Assembly (NCBI RefSeq): GCF_900220965.1
Contig: NZ_OBQC01000001.1
Coordinates: 522,257-586,256, forward strand
Reading direction: 5' to 3'
Source: Ureibacillus acetophenoni
GTDB taxonomy: Bacteria; Bacillota; Bacilli; Bacillales_A; Planococcaceae
DNA: 64,000 nt
In this document: positions 56,950 to 64,000 of the stretch, piece after piece
How the letters are laid out: every line of letters starts with the position of its first letter
Position numbering within the stretch: position 1 is the first letter of the stretch
Translations under genes and position numbers: made by a program
Notes under the pieces: model-generated
Told to the model about the DNA's origin: nothing
Database searches by the model: none
What the model saw: only the letters and a program-made list of their open reading frames with translations

Positions 56950-57550
56950 AAATGATATCCATTTGCTTATACTTCTTTACGCACCATTTATAGCTATACC
57001 ATAATGGAATATGGAAAAGTAGTGGCACGATATAGAGGGGAAGAAATCCTAGTAAAACAACGACGAACATATAACCAATTGCCGCAACTATGGTTGTAAC
57101 AAAGGCAACAAAGTAAGAAAGTCCTTTAATTTTTTCCCGGTATTTATATCGGAAATTTAAGTAAAAAATTACAGCGATCGTCACAATGGATGCACAATAG
57201 AACAATAAATATCCCCTGAAATTATCAAAGAGTGAACCATCTCTTAAAAATACGACAGGTATTGAAATGAGAAAAAGTAGAGTGCAATGACCCCAAGCAA
57301 TAATCATTGGAGCTTTTATAAAACTTTCTTTCTTTATAGGAAACGTATGGAGATGTCTTTCCCAGCTTTTTCTCCGGTAAGTTGAAATAATTTCTATTGT
57401 TAGCGTGACATTAAAAATAATAATGAATATTTCGATTGATTTAATCGCATCAAACATGTAAATGGAGACGGCATTAAGAACAATTAGACAAACCGTTAAG
57501 ATGATTGACGCAAGATGTTCTTTAAAATTTAAGTAAAGGCTAGCCCTCAT
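56948..57550 (-). CDS. Putative ABC transporter membrane protein
   Basis: The 200-residue protein is strongly hydrophobic with about six membrane segments and few conserved motifs. It is last in the minus-strand operon with a YtrA-type regulator, an ATPase and another membrane protein; 11 bases separate it from the previous gene. It is probably a second permease subunit, though I recognise no family motif. The stop lies in the terminator stem. Confidence 0.7.
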   Translation of the reverse strand: MRASLYLNFKEHLASIILTVCLIVLNAVSIYMFDAIKSIEIFIIIFNVTLTIEIISTYRRKSWERHLHTFPIKKESFIKAPMIIAWGHCTLLFLISIPVVFLRDGSLFDNFRGYLLFYCASIVTIAVIFYLNFRYKYREKIKGLSYFVAFVTTIVAAIGYMFVVVLLGFLPLYIVPLLFHIPLWYSYKWCVKKYKQMDII

Positions 57551-57561
57551 ACGAACACCTC

Positions 57562-58182
57562 CTAAAACTCTTTCCTCTCATACCATTTCACAGAAACAAA
57601 ATAAGATAAGAGTAGAAATACAAAGGCAGCAATCGGCACATATTTGATGTAACTCATTAGTTGATTCAAACCAACAGTTCGTAAACCGTATTGGATAAAG
57701 CCAGAACCAAAAACAGGTAGAAACACAATGGCAAAAATAATGAATCTAGCTTTTTGAGTGCCGAACTTTATAAATAAAGGAATCGTTAAAGAAATATAGA
57801 ACAAAGCTATTGATAAGACGATAACAATCGTTTGGAAAATGTCAATGAATGGAAGTTGTCTTGTCATTTCATCTGATAGGAAAACAACCGGAGTAAAGAT
57901 CACAATTCCGCTTGCAATTAGTATCAATCCTAACACATACTTACTTTGAACAATTGTCTTTCGATCGACAGGAAGGGTATTGGCATATTTATCCCATTTA
58001 CTCATCTCATCAAATGTAAAAGCGGTTGTTAGTTGCAGGGATGCAAAAATGAGTGAAAAAATAACCAATACCATTGTCATATTTGTAATGAATGAAATGA
58101 TAATCAACACGGCAAAAATGGCTACCATCATTTTAATTTGTTTACTGAGCATTAAAAAATCTTTCATTAACAAAGCTCTCAT
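57562..58182 (-). CDS. ABC-2 type transporter permease
   Basis: The 206-residue protein begins MRALLMKDFLMLSKQIKMMV, typical of small ABC-2 permeases, and has six membrane segments. The middle carries FTFDEMSKWDKYANTLPVDR, a frequent motif of these permeases. The start at 58182 has AGAGGGG upstream and overlaps the ATPase gene by 41 bases, an unusually long overlap; ATG at 58167 would shorten it to 26. Confidence 0.85.
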   Translation of the reverse strand: MRALLMKDFLMLSKQIKMMVAIFAVLIIISFITNMTMVLVIFSLIFASLQLTTAFTFDEMSKWDKYANTLPVDRKTIVQSKYVLGLILIASGIVIFTPVVFLSDEMTRQLPFIDIFQTIVIVLSIALFYISLTIPLFIKFGTQKARFIIFAIVFLPVFGSGFIQYGLRTVGLNQLMSYIKYVPIAAFVFLLLSYFVSVKWYERKEF

Positions 58183-59029
58183 CCGCTTTAACCCCTCTCA
58201 CATAAATTAGCATAATCTCTTCAATGGTAGGTTGAGATAGTTCAAATGCTGTACTTACTTCATTTCTCTTTAAAAGAACCTCAAGTCCATATGCTTGTTC
58301 TCGGATAGCAAGAATGCTCTCGCTAGGTAAATCCTCAAATTCATCTTTCGTACCTCGCCAAATGGCATAGTCATATAACAATGTATCTTTACTCTCACTG
58401 AATAAAAGCTTACCTTCATGGATGAAAGTAATATAATCAGCAATTTTCTCTAGGTCACTTGTAATGTGAGATGAGAATAAAATGCTGTGCTCATCATCTT
58501 GCATAAAATCTAAGAAGAGGTCGAGAATTTCATCACGCACAATGGGGTCAAGACCGCTTGTCGGTTCATCTAAAATTAATAATTTAGGATGGTGGGCAAG
58601 GGCAATGGCAATAGACAATTTCATCTTCATTCCGCGAGACAGTTCGTTTAACTTTTTGTTTTCGTGAACTTTCAATTTATTTAAAAGTTCGCAATAATAC
58701 GAGTCATCCCAAGTTGAGTATACTTTTCTCATGAATTTACTAATTTTCTTAGCTGTTAATGATTCAGGAAAGTTAAGATCATCAAAAACCACACCGATTT
58801 CAGATTTAATGGCTAGTTCATCTTCATGCAGTTCTTTACCGAAAAGCTTAATTTTTCCGCCGTCTTTCTTTAGCAAATCCAAAATACATTTAATCGTAGT
58901 CGTTTTTCCCGCACCATTCTCACCTACAAACCCCATAATCGTTCCTTTAGGAAGGGTGAAAGAAACATCCTTTAGTTGAAATCTGTGTAAGTGCTTCAGT
59001 AAGTTTTGTACTTCAATTGCATTTGTCAT
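58142..59029 (-). CDS. ABC transporter ATP-binding protein
   Basis: The 295-residue ATPase has Walker A GENGAGKTTTIKCI (about residue 37), signature ELSRGMKMKLSIAIALAHHP, Walker B LLILDEPTSGLD, and SSHITSDLEKIADYI. It is of the ABC-2/YtrB class, with an extra C-terminal domain of about 75 residues. It follows the GntR gene directly with a gap of zero bases. Such operons respond to cell-wall-active peptides in relatives; that role here is inference. Confidence 0.93.
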   Translation of the reverse strand: MTNAIEVQNLLKHLHRFQLKDVSFTLPKGTIMGFVGENGAGKTTTIKCILDLLKKDGGKIKLFGKELHEDELAIKSEIGVVFDDLNFPESLTAKKISKFMRKVYSTWDDSYYCELLNKLKVHENKKLNELSRGMKMKLSIAIALAHHPKLLILDEPTSGLDPIVRDEILDLFLDFMQDDEHSILFSSHITSDLEKIADYITFIHEGKLLFSESKDTLLYDYAIWRGTKDEFEDLPSESILAIREQAYGLEVLLKRNEVSTAFELSQPTIEEIMLIYVRGVKADESFVNERFFNAQ

Positions 59030-59407
59030 TTAAACGTCCTCCTCTAATAACAATGAAAGTAATTCTTGTACCTCTTTCGATGGGAGTCCTGCTGTTTTGG
59101 CAAGAGTTACTGCCTTTTGTAAATGTTCTTCTACTTGTCTTATAAGCTCTTCTCTTAGGAAATCTTGATTGCGTTGTGCTACAAAGCTACCTTTGCCAGC
59201 CACTGTCTCAATGAAGCCATCCCGTTCTAGATCTGCATAAGCCCGCTTTGTTGTCATGACGCTTATTTTTAAGTCCTTTGCAAGAGCGCGGATGGAAGGC
59301 AGTGGTTCACCAGCTGTAAGTTTTCCTGAAAGAATGGTTTGTTTAATTTGTTGCGTAATTTGTTCATATATTGGTTTATCACTAGAATTACTAAGTCGAA
59401 TAAACAT
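59030..59407 (-). CDS. GntR-family repressor (YtrA subfamily)
   Basis: The 125-residue protein has the GntR winged helix (PIYEQITQQIKQTILSGKLT, then PSIRALAKDLKISVMTTKRA and GKGSFVAQ) and only a short C-terminal helical tail, the hallmark of the YtrA subfamily. YtrA-type regulators repress the ABC operon they head. Here it is the first gene of the minus-strand operon and an inverted repeat covers its promoter. Confidence 0.94.
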   Translation of the reverse strand: MFIRLSNSSDKPIYEQITQQIKQTILSGKLTAGEPLPSIRALAKDLKISVMTTKRAYADLERDGFIETVAGKGSFVAQRNQDFLREELIRQVEEHLQKAVTLAKTAGLPSKEVQELLSLLLEEDV

Positions 59408-59429
59408 GCTTGCACCACCTTGTTACTAA

Positions 59430-59470
59430 CTGTATATGTACAGTATATACAGTCGGAAAAGTATTGTCTA
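59430..59470 (-). promoter_or_regulatory. Promoter and overlapping operator of the ytrA-like operon
   Basis: On the minus strand TAGACA (59465-59470), 17 bases, TATACT (59442-59447) form a good sigma-A promoter. The dyad CTGTATAT...ATATACAG (59430-59452) covers the -10, where a YtrA-type repressor would block polymerase. Confidence 0.75.
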
Positions 59471-59609
59471 GTGATATCTTTCGCGTGGATGGATTTTTTT
59501 GATTTTTCCTAACATCCGCACTAGAAAAATATGCTTTCGTCTTGTTTTAGGTCGTAATGCGTGTTTTTCTAACATTTATTTCAATTTTTAAAACTTCATT
59601 GGGAGCATC

Positions 59610-59637
59610 ACCCAAAAATTGAGTGTTGCATATGCTA
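59610..59637 (+). promoter_or_regulatory. Sigma-K-like promoter of the ymxH-dpaA-dpaB operon
   Basis: The -35 CACC with AC at 59610-59611, 17 bases, then CATATGCTA (59629-59637) matches the sigma-K pattern AC-N17-CATAnnnTA. It lies 27 bases before the ymxH start. Dipicolinate synthase genes are sigma-K dependent in the mother cell of B. subtilis. Confidence 0.7.
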
Positions 59638-59663
59638 ACAATGAGCTCGGGAGGAGGGAAAAC

Positions 59664-59930
59664 ATGCTGTTATCGGAGCTTGCTGAAAAAGAGCTGATCG
59701 AAATGGAAAATGGCGTTCGTTTTGGATTTTTAGCAGAAACAGAATGTATTTTTGATCCAAAGACAGGAATTATTTACGGATTCGAATTGTTGGACCAATC
59801 TGCTAAAATGCCTTTTCAAAAGAAAAAACCAACACAAACGTTATTTATCCCTTGGGAAGAGATTCATCTAATTGGCGAGGATCGAATTCTATTTCGAAAG
59901 GCAAAACCAACAAGAAAACAGTATGACTAA
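59664..59930 (+). CDS. ymxH: YlmC/YmxH family PRC-barrel protein
   Basis: The 88-residue protein is a single PRC-barrel-like domain: MLLSELAEKELIEMENGVRF, then IFDPKTGIIYGFELLDQ and LFIPWEEIHLIGEDRILFR. ATG at 59664 follows GGGAGGAGGG, an excellent site; the longer frame to 59619 starts inside the promoter. It is the usual neighbour of dpaA in Bacillus; function is unknown. Its stop overlaps the dpaA ATG. Confidence 0.88.
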   Translation: MLLSELAEKELIEMENGVRFGFLAETECIFDPKTGIIYGFELLDQSAKMPFQKKKPTQTLFIPWEEIHLIGEDRILFRKAKPTRKQYD

Positions 59931-60712
59931 TGGTAAACGAGAAATGGCTAGTAATTGGAACTGATGCAAGACTAAAAAGTTTAGCTAAAAAGCTAAGTGT
60001 AGGGAATCGTACTGTTTATTATAAAAATGAAACGGTTTGGAGCGAAGAATTAAATTTAACTGCGTTCAATTTTCAACCAGATGTTGTTGTATTACCAATC
60101 CATCCACTACCAATCCAAGTAGCTGTTGTACTTGGGCTTTCTAACGCAAGAATTTTTGCAGGAAAGCTAAGTGATGAGTGGAAGGAAGTCTTAAAAAATC
60201 ACGATATTCATTATTATTTACAAGATGAATCATTCATTTGGAAAAATGCACAACTTACTGCAGAGGGGTTTGTTTCATTTTTCTATAATACAAAACAGGC
60301 AGTATATGGGAAAAAGTTCATCATTACAGGTTTTGGCCGCGTGGCGAAAATGCTTGCCCACGTATTAAAAAATATCGGTGGGGAAGTTTGTATTGCTGTA
60401 CGTTCTCATGTTCAATTGAACGAAGCAAAAGCATTCCATTATGAAGCGGTTTATTTAGACCAAGTAGGTAAGGTTAAAGGAGATTATTTCATCAACACGA
60501 TTCCTGCAAAATGGTTCGACGAAAAATTTAATGACGCAATCGAAATGCCAATCTATGATTTAGCTTCCTCTCCAGGGTGTTTAAAAGATGATGTGAAACG
60601 TTCGAATTATGATTTACTACCTGCACTTCCTGGGAAATATTTTCCACAAGATGCAGCTCATGTTTTATATGAATCAATAATTGGACAAATAAGGGGGAGC
60701 GAAGAATGCTAG
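59930..60712 (+). CDS. dpaA: Dipicolinate synthase subunit A, short form
   Basis: DpaA with DpaB oxidises dihydrodipicolinate-derived substrate to dipicolinic acid in the sporulating mother cell. The NAD(P)-binding glycine motif ITGFGRVAKMLAHVL lies at about 131-145 and INTIPAKW, IYDLASSPG and LLPALPGKYFPQDAAHVLYE follow the family. At 260 residues it is about 37 shorter than B. subtilis DpaA, chiefly in the N-terminal domain. The ribosome binding site is weak, so translation may depend on ymxH. It overlaps dpaB by seven bases. Confidence 0.9.
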   Translation: MVNEKWLVIGTDARLKSLAKKLSVGNRTVYYKNETVWSEELNLTAFNFQPDVVVLPIHPLPIQVAVVLGLSNARIFAGKLSDEWKEVLKNHDIHYYLQDESFIWKNAQLTAEGFVSFFYNTKQAVYGKKFIITGFGRVAKMLAHVLKNIGGEVCIAVRSHVQLNEAKAFHYEAVYLDQVGKVKGDYFINTIPAKWFDEKFNDAIEMPIYDLASSPGCLKDDVKRSNYDLLPALPGKYFPQDAAHVLYESIIGQIRGSEEC

Positions 60713-61296
60713 AAGGTAAACGTATAGGTCTTGGCATTACGGCGTCGCATTGTACGTATGAAGATGTTGTGCCGAAGATTACGCAATTTACAGAAGCAGG
60801 TGCAACAGTTGTACCAATTATTACACATTCAGTATTAACAGCAGCGACTCGATTTGGTACAGGAGAAGAATGGATTAAAAAAATCGAGTCGATTGCTGGT
60901 GAAAAAGTAGTGTCATCCATTCTTGAAGCAGAACCATTTGGACCTAGTAATCCACTAGATGCAATGGTGATTGCACCTATGACAGGTAACTCAATTAGTA
61001 AGTTTGCAAATGCGGCAACAGATAGTCCAGTATTAATGGCTGCAAAAGCGACATTACGTAATGGATCCCCTGTCGTATTAGGAATTTCAACAAATGATGC
61101 GCTAGGGCTAAACGGCGTTAACATTATGAAATTAATGAACTCTAAAAATATTTATTTTATTCCTTTCGGTCAAGACGATCCTTTCAAAAAACCAAACTCA
61201 TTGATCGCAGACTTTACGAAAATGCGAGAAACAGTAGAGCATGCCCTCGAATATAAAAAGCAGTTACAGCCTTTATTGATCCAATATTATAAATAG
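60706..61296 (+). CDS. dpaB: Dipicolinate synthase subunit B
   Basis: DpaB is the flavoprotein-like subunit of dipicolinate synthase. The 196-residue protein begins MLEGKRIGLGITASHCTYED and has DAMVIAPMTGNSISKFANAA and LRNGSPVVLGISTNDALGLN, typical of the flavin-binding HFCD fold. AGGGGGAGCGAAGA precedes ATG at 60706. It overlaps dpaA, so the two are made together, as expected for subunits of one enzyme. Confidence 0.96.
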   Translation: MLEGKRIGLGITASHCTYEDVVPKITQFTEAGATVVPIITHSVLTAATRFGTGEEWIKKIESIAGEKVVSSILEAEPFGPSNPLDAMVIAPMTGNSISKFANAATDSPVLMAAKATLRNGSPVVLGISTNDALGLNGVNIMKLMNSKNIYFIPFGQDDPFKKPNSLIADFTKMRETVEHALEYKKQLQPLLIQYYK

Positions 61297-61386
61297 TCAA
61301 ATATTTATCAAACATTTCTCACACAAATCAAATAATCTATGATACAATTTCTAACATTATGTAAATGTTTTGAGGAGAGATGAGTA

Positions 61387-62424
61387 ATGGCAAAAGAATT
61401 AGTAGTGGCAATTGTAGGCGCAACAGGCGCAGTAGGATCACAAATGAAAGAACAATTAATTAAACGTAAATTTCCGATTAAACATATAAAGTTTCTAGCT
61501 TCTGCACGTTCAGCAGGTAAAGAGATTGAGTTTAATAATCAAAAATATATTATTGAAGAAGCTACTCCAGAAGCTTTCGAAGGTGTGGATGTAGCATTCT
61601 TCTCTGCTGGTGGATCAGTTTCAGCGAAATTAGCTCCAGAGGCTGCAAAACGTGGAGCAGTGGTTATTGACAATACAAGTCACTTCCGTATGCATCCAGA
61701 GGTACCTTTAGTGGTTCCAGAAGTGAATCGCGAGGATTTAGCTAAGCATAACGGAATTATTGCAAATCCAAACTGTTCAACTATTCAAATGGTTGTTGCA
61801 TTACAACCAATTAGTGAAAAATTCGGTTTATCAAAAGTGGTAGTTTCAACTTACCAAGCTGTGTCAGGTTCTGGTATCTCAGCTATTGAAGAATTACGCG
61901 AGCAAAGTGCTCAATGGGAAAAAGGGAAAGATGTTGAAGCAAACATTTTACCAGCTAAATCAGATAAAAAACATTATCCAATCGCACGTAATGTTATTCC
62001 GCAAATCGACGTATTTACTGACAACGGCTTTACGTACGAAGAAATGAAAATGATCAATGAAACGAAAAAAATTATGCACTCACCAGAGCTTTCTGTTGCT
62101 GCTACTTGTGTTCGTGTTCCAGTCGTTTCAGGACATTCTGAATCTGTATATATTGAAGTTGAGCAAGACGCGACAAAACAAGATATTTTTGAAGTGTTAA
62201 GAAATGCTCCGGGCGTTGTACTCCAAGACGATATTACTCAACAAGAATACCCAATGCCTATTTACGTTGAAGGCGAAGATCCAGTTTATGTTGGACGCAT
62301 TCGTCAAGACTTAGATAATAAAAAAGGTTTCCACTTATGGGTTGTATCCGACAATTTATTAAAAGGTGCTGCGCTAAACTCAGTTCAGATTGCAGAAGCG
62401 ATGTTGGAGGATAACTTACTATAA
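61387..62424 (+). CDS. asd: Aspartate-semialdehyde dehydrogenase
   Basis: Asd makes aspartate semialdehyde, the branch point to lysine/diaminopimelate, threonine and methionine. The NADP site [18 protein letters not shown] is at the N-terminus, the catalytic Cys in [17 protein letters not shown] (about residue 129) and the His in [14 protein letters not shown]. Length 345 is standard. Its own weak promoter may include TACAAT (61343-61348); GAGGAGAGATGAG lies before ATG at 61387. Confidence 0.98.
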   Translation: MAKELVVAIVGATGAVGSQMKEQLIKRKFPIKHIKFLASARSAGKEIEFNNQKYIIEEATPEAFEGVDVAFFSAGGSVSAKLAPEAAKRGAVVIDNTSHFRMHPEVPLVVPEVNREDLAKHNGIIANPNCSTIQMVVALQPISEKFGLSKVVVSTYQAVSGSGISAIEELREQSAQWEKGKDVEANILPAKSDKKHYPIARNVIPQIDVFTDNGFTYEEMKMINETKKIMHSPELSVAATCVRVPVVSGHSESVYIEVEQDATKQDIFEVLRNAPGVVLQDDITQQEYPMPIYVEGEDPVYVGRIRQDLDNKKGFHLWVVSDNLLKGAALNSVQIAEAMLEDNLL

Positions 62425-62437
62425 GGGGTGTAAGTTA

Positions 62438-63340
62438 ATGGATTTAGGTCGGATTGCTACGGCCATGATTACCCCATTTGACGAAAATGGCGCGATCGAT
62501 TATGACGTGGCAGAAGGAATTATTGAGCACTTAATTCAAAGTGGAACAGATTCAATCGTAGTGTGTGGAACAACAGGTGAAACGCCGACCTTAACAATAG
62601 AAGAAAAACGATCCATTATAGAATTTACAATTAAAACGGTGAACAAACGCATTCCAGTCGTTGCAGGAGTTGGATATAATGACACTGCCTATACGATTGG
62701 TGCAGCGCAATGGGTAGAAACAACAGGTGCTGACGGCATCATGGTCGTTGCACCTTTCTACAACAAACCAAATCAGCGAGGCATTTATGCGCATTTCGAA
62801 GCTGTTGCCAAAGCGACAAGTTTACCTGTTGTCATTTACAATGTACCAGGTCGTACAGGGGTAAATATATCAGCAGAAACAACAATCGCTTTAAGTAAAA
62901 TACCAAACATTCGTATTGTAAAAGAAGCAAGTGGAAGTCTCGATCAGATGACGGAGATTTTAGGAAATGTGGACGATGAATTTTATGTCTATAGTGGCGA
63001 CGATAGCTTAACGTTGCCGTTACTTGCGGCTGGTGGGCGCGGTGTCGTATCCGTGGCATCCCATGTCGTAGGGGATGACATGCAACTGATGATGCGTGCT
63101 TTTGAAGAGGGCCGCCATGAAGTTGCTGCTGAAATTCATCAAGCATTACTTCCATTGATTCGCGAACTATTCGTAAGCCCTAACCCCGTCCCAGTGAAAT
63201 ATGCCATGAGTAAAATGGGCTTTGATGTAGAACACGTCAGACTTCCATTAGTAGGCTTGAGGGACGAAGATAAAGTAGATTTCGATAAAGTATGGAATGA
63301 ATACCAAAAGAAAGCTGCTAGTTTTCGAGCAAGGTATTAA
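62438..63340 (+). CDS. dapA: 4-hydroxy-tetrahydrodipicolinate synthase
   Basis: DapA condenses pyruvate with aspartate semialdehyde, supplying diaminopimelate and dipicolinate. The Schiff-base Lys lies in IRIVKEASGSLDQM (about residue 161), Tyr in VVIYNVPGRTGVN (about 133) and the substrate loop in CGTTGETPTLT. ATG at 62438 (300 residues) follows AAGGGGTG; the upstream frame to 62390 lies in asd. It is 13 bases from asd with no dapG between. Confidence 0.98.
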   Translation: MDLGRIATAMITPFDENGAIDYDVAEGIIEHLIQSGTDSIVVCGTTGETPTLTIEEKRSIIEFTIKTVNKRIPVVAGVGYNDTAYTIGAAQWVETTGADGIMVVAPFYNKPNQRGIYAHFEAVAKATSLPVVIYNVPGRTGVNISAETTIALSKIPNIRIVKEASGSLDQMTEILGNVDDEFYVYSGDDSLTLPLLAAGGRGVVSVASHVVGDDMQLMMRAFEEGRHEVAAEIHQALLPLIRELFVSPNPVPVKYAMSKMGFDVEHVRLPLVGLRDEDKVDFDKVWNEYQKKAASFRARY

Positions 63341-63353
63341 ATAGATTTGCGCG

Positions 63354-63386
63354 CCCGGCACGTTAGTTGTGCCGGGTGTTTTTTTT
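63354..63386 (+). terminator. Intrinsic terminator after dapA
   Basis: CCCGGCAC (63354-63361) pairs with GTGCCGGG (63369-63376), seven-base loop, followed by TG and eight T. It ends the asd-dapA unit 14 bases after the stop. Confidence 0.95.
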
Positions 63387-63429
63387 GTGGAGTGATTGAG
63401 GTTGGAGTGATTATGGGTTATGGCAAAAG

Positions 63430-63897
63430 CAGGTGAAGTATTTAATAGAAGGGCTTTTTTTTGGATAAAAGAGGTTGGAAAAGTAGATGTAGTGTCCATT
63501 AGAAGGGGTCTATTGGACAAAAGGTGATGAAAAAGCAGGTGAATTGTCTAATAGAAGGGGTCTATTGGACAAAAGGTGATGAAAAAGCATGTGAATTGTC
63601 TAATAGAAGGGGTCTATTGGACAAAAGAGGATGGAAAAGCAGATGAAGTGTCTAATAGAAGGACTCTAATGGACAAAAGGTGATGAAAAAGCATGTGAAG
63701 TGTCTAATAGAAGGGCTCTAATGGACAAAAGAGGATGGAAAAGCATGTGAAATGTCCAATAGAAGGGGTCTATTGGACAAAAGGTGATGAAAAAGCAGAT
63801 GAATTGTCTAATAGAAGGGCTATATTAGACAAAAGAGGATGGAAAAGTAGATGAAGTGTCTAATAGAAGGGGTCTAATGGACAAAAGTGGTTTAAAA
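63430..63897. repeat. 52-bp tandem array C (8 clear units plus one degraded)
   Basis: The second stem arm (TCTATT, TCTAAT or TATATT) occurs at 63509, 63561, 63613, 63665, 63717, 63769, 63821 and 63873: exactly 52 bases each. A degraded unit precedes. The dyad is TGTCTAATAGA ... TCTATTGGACA, again 27 bases with TGTC and GACA ends; the 25-base spacer is purine-rich (AAAGGTGATGAAAAAGCAGG). The region holds no gene. Confidence 0.92.
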
Positions 63898-63925
63898 AGT
63901 GGGTGTGTATTTGATAAGCTAAAAC

Positions 63926-63957
63926 TGAGCCACCATAGCAATTGAAAAGTGAGCCAC
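63926..63957. repeat. Paired TGAGCCAC motifs, possible IS end
   Basis: TGAGCCAC occurs at 63926-63933 and 63950-63957, 24 bases apart, in sequence unlike array C. Repeated copies of such a motif mark the ends of IS21-family elements in Bacillales, from memory. No transposase frame is visible before the window ends at 64000. Confidence 0.3.
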
Positions 63958-64000
63958 TTTTATATGAAAATAATCCTAACTTCATAGAGTTAGGAGCGTA

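Overview
The window is AT-rich, low-GC Gram-positive chromosome with the core gene order of the B. subtilis fla/che-rpsB-polC-nusA-infB-pnp-dap region. It encodes sigD flagellar control, FliY, CheC and CheD, and dipicolinate synthase (dpaA, dpaB), so the organism is a motile, endospore-forming Bacillales bacterium. The dispersed intergenic repeats and the absence of dapG and ylxY suggest a Lysinibacillus/Solibacillus-like member of the Planococcaceae. That placement is inference, not a search result.

Layout. Positions 1-21475 hold a single-strand flagellar and chemotaxis operon: fliI (end only), fliJ, ylxF/motE, fliK, flgD, a small flagellar operon gene, flgE, swrD/flbD, fliL, fliM, fliY, cheY, fliO, P, Q, R, flhB, A, F, G, cheB, A, W, C, D and a small membrane protein. 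Positions 21476-23653 hold a structured repeat and a terminator, then sigD and two small genes, the second SwrB-like. Positions 23659-33548 hold rpsB, tsf, pyrH, frr, uppS, cdsA, dxr, rseP and a strikingly divergent proS. Positions 33599-43794 hold polC, then rimP-nusA-rnpM-ylxQ-infB-ylxP-rbfA. Positions 43951-45942 are a 51-bp tandem array split by an IS3-family element. truB, ribF, rpsO and pnp follow (46002-50823), then an accessory block: padR plus a DUF4188-type gene, a MacB-like ABC pair on the minus strand, and 1.3 kb of 52-bp tandem repeats. Next come mlpA, a minus-strand ytrA-type GntR/ABC operon, a sporulation operon (ymxH-dpaA-dpaB) behind a sigma-K-like promoter, asd and dapA, and a last 52-bp array.

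How the genes work together. The first third builds and steers the flagellum: export gate, C-ring, hook assembly, the CheA/W/Y/B/C/D pathway and the late sigma factor. The middle third is translation, RNA decay, replication, isoprenoid and envelope housekeeping. The last part joins lysine/diaminopimelate precursors (asd, dapA) to dipicolinate for spores (dpaA, dpaB).

The most unusual material is intergenic. Three arrays share one architecture: a 27-nt dyad beginning TGTC and ending GACA, repeated every 51 or 52 bp, with different but still complementary stem sequences in each array. A fourth array has the same 52-bp period and a weaker 27-nt dyad. Two copies of a ~180-bp dispersed repeat lie in the rpsB 5' leader and before rbfA. 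A GC-rich hairpin separates a perfect Shine-Dalgarno from the swrD start. The ProRS at the normal proS locus has lost the TxE proline-recognition motif.
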